A stretch of 64,000 bases of DNA from Rubritalea profundi. GTDB lineage: Bacteria; Verrucomicrobiota; Verrucomicrobiia; Verrucomicrobiales; Akkermansiaceae. The translations under genes and the position numbers were made by a program. Of the stretch, positions 63,979 through 64,000 are shown piece by piece. The DNA lies in NCBI RefSeq assembly GCF_002954445.1, contig NZ_MQWA01000001.1:4007061-4071060 (forward strand). Reading direction: 5' to 3'. Within the stretch, counting starts at the first letter, position 1; each line of letters starts with the position of its first letter. The notes under the pieces are model-generated. The model had not been told where the DNA came from. It ran no database searches and saw only the letters and a list, made by a program, of their open reading frames with translations.

Positions 63979-64000
63979 ATGAGCCATTCCTTACGATTGA
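63979..64000 (+). CDS. Possible start of a gene cut by the window edge
   Basis: An ATG at 63979 is preceded by AGGAAA at a reasonable distance and is open to the window end (MSHSLRL). Seven codons are too few to identify anything. Confidence 0.2.

Noticed and set aside
1..64000. CRISPR arrays, prophage genes or a multi-gene defence island
   Set aside because: No regularly spaced repeats, cas genes or phage structural genes were seen. The HerA-like ATPase stands alone without NurA or other defence partners.

Overview
This window looks like chromosomal DNA of a Gram-negative heterotroph of moderate GC content, most consistent with a marine verrucomicrobium of the Rubritalea type. That placement is inference. 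It rests on outer-membrane porins, a secreted cytochrome c / beta-propeller pair typical of the PVC group, a one-gene squalene synthase, the RodA, Ffh, RpoA and AccA set, and many small verrucomicrobial-style intergenic repeats. No rRNA, prophage or CRISPR array was seen.

Layout. Positions 1-9.6 kb hold a nitrate/nitrite assimilation island: nitrate ABC transporter (nrtA, nrtB with a coiled-coil insertion, and an ATPase cut by the left edge), a divergent LysR regulator, an outer-membrane porin, nirB and nirD. Five intergenic starts in this island carry a sigma-54-type -24/-12 signature with exact spacing. No nitrate reductase is inside the window. Positions 9.6-24.5 kb hold a cytochrome c / propeller operon, mutL, a HerA-like ATPase, alr, a cysteine-cluster protein, a rhodanese lipoprotein, uvrB, polX and floA. 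Positions 25-27 kb hold molybdenum-cofactor genes (fdhD, MOSC, moaC), followed by a secreted carbonic anhydrase and an IS4-family transposase relic. Positions 28.6-36 kb hold a phosphate-type porin, a LysR-HAD fusion, modF, an FHA protein, a lipoate ligase and DAHP synthase. Positions 36-41.7 kb hold tRNA-Gln, tRNA-Cys, bioA, ybeY, pgpH and a decayed LysR/oxidoreductase pair. Positions 41.7-47.6 kb hold rpoA-rplQ, accA, a LysM protein and acpP. Positions 47.6-56 kb hold selD, a DUF2520 protein, a SprT-like protein, a zinc-type CDF transporter, gnd, squalene synthase, hemW and argF. Positions 57-63.9 kb hold a Phd-type antitoxin with a broken toxin, rsuA, rodA, a polysaccharide deacetylase, ffh and a MITE.

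The most notable finding is that selD is itself a selenoprotein gene. Its true start is at 47680, an in-frame TGA sits at the catalytic position (47731-47733), and a bacterial SECIS-like hairpin with a GGUCU apical loop follows. Ordinary ORF calling truncates this gene. Together with fdhD and moaC it suggests selenocysteine decoding and a selenium/molybdenum formate dehydrogenase elsewhere in the genome.

Other points of interest are the sigma-54 signature shared by the nitrogen genes, the nrtB coiled-coil insertion, the LysR-HAD fusion protein, a Tc1/mariner-like MITE whose second copy supplies the C-terminus and stop of ybeY, a LysM/YkuD-like protein without any cysteine, a MutL with eroded endonuclease motifs, and several well-resolved pseudogenes.
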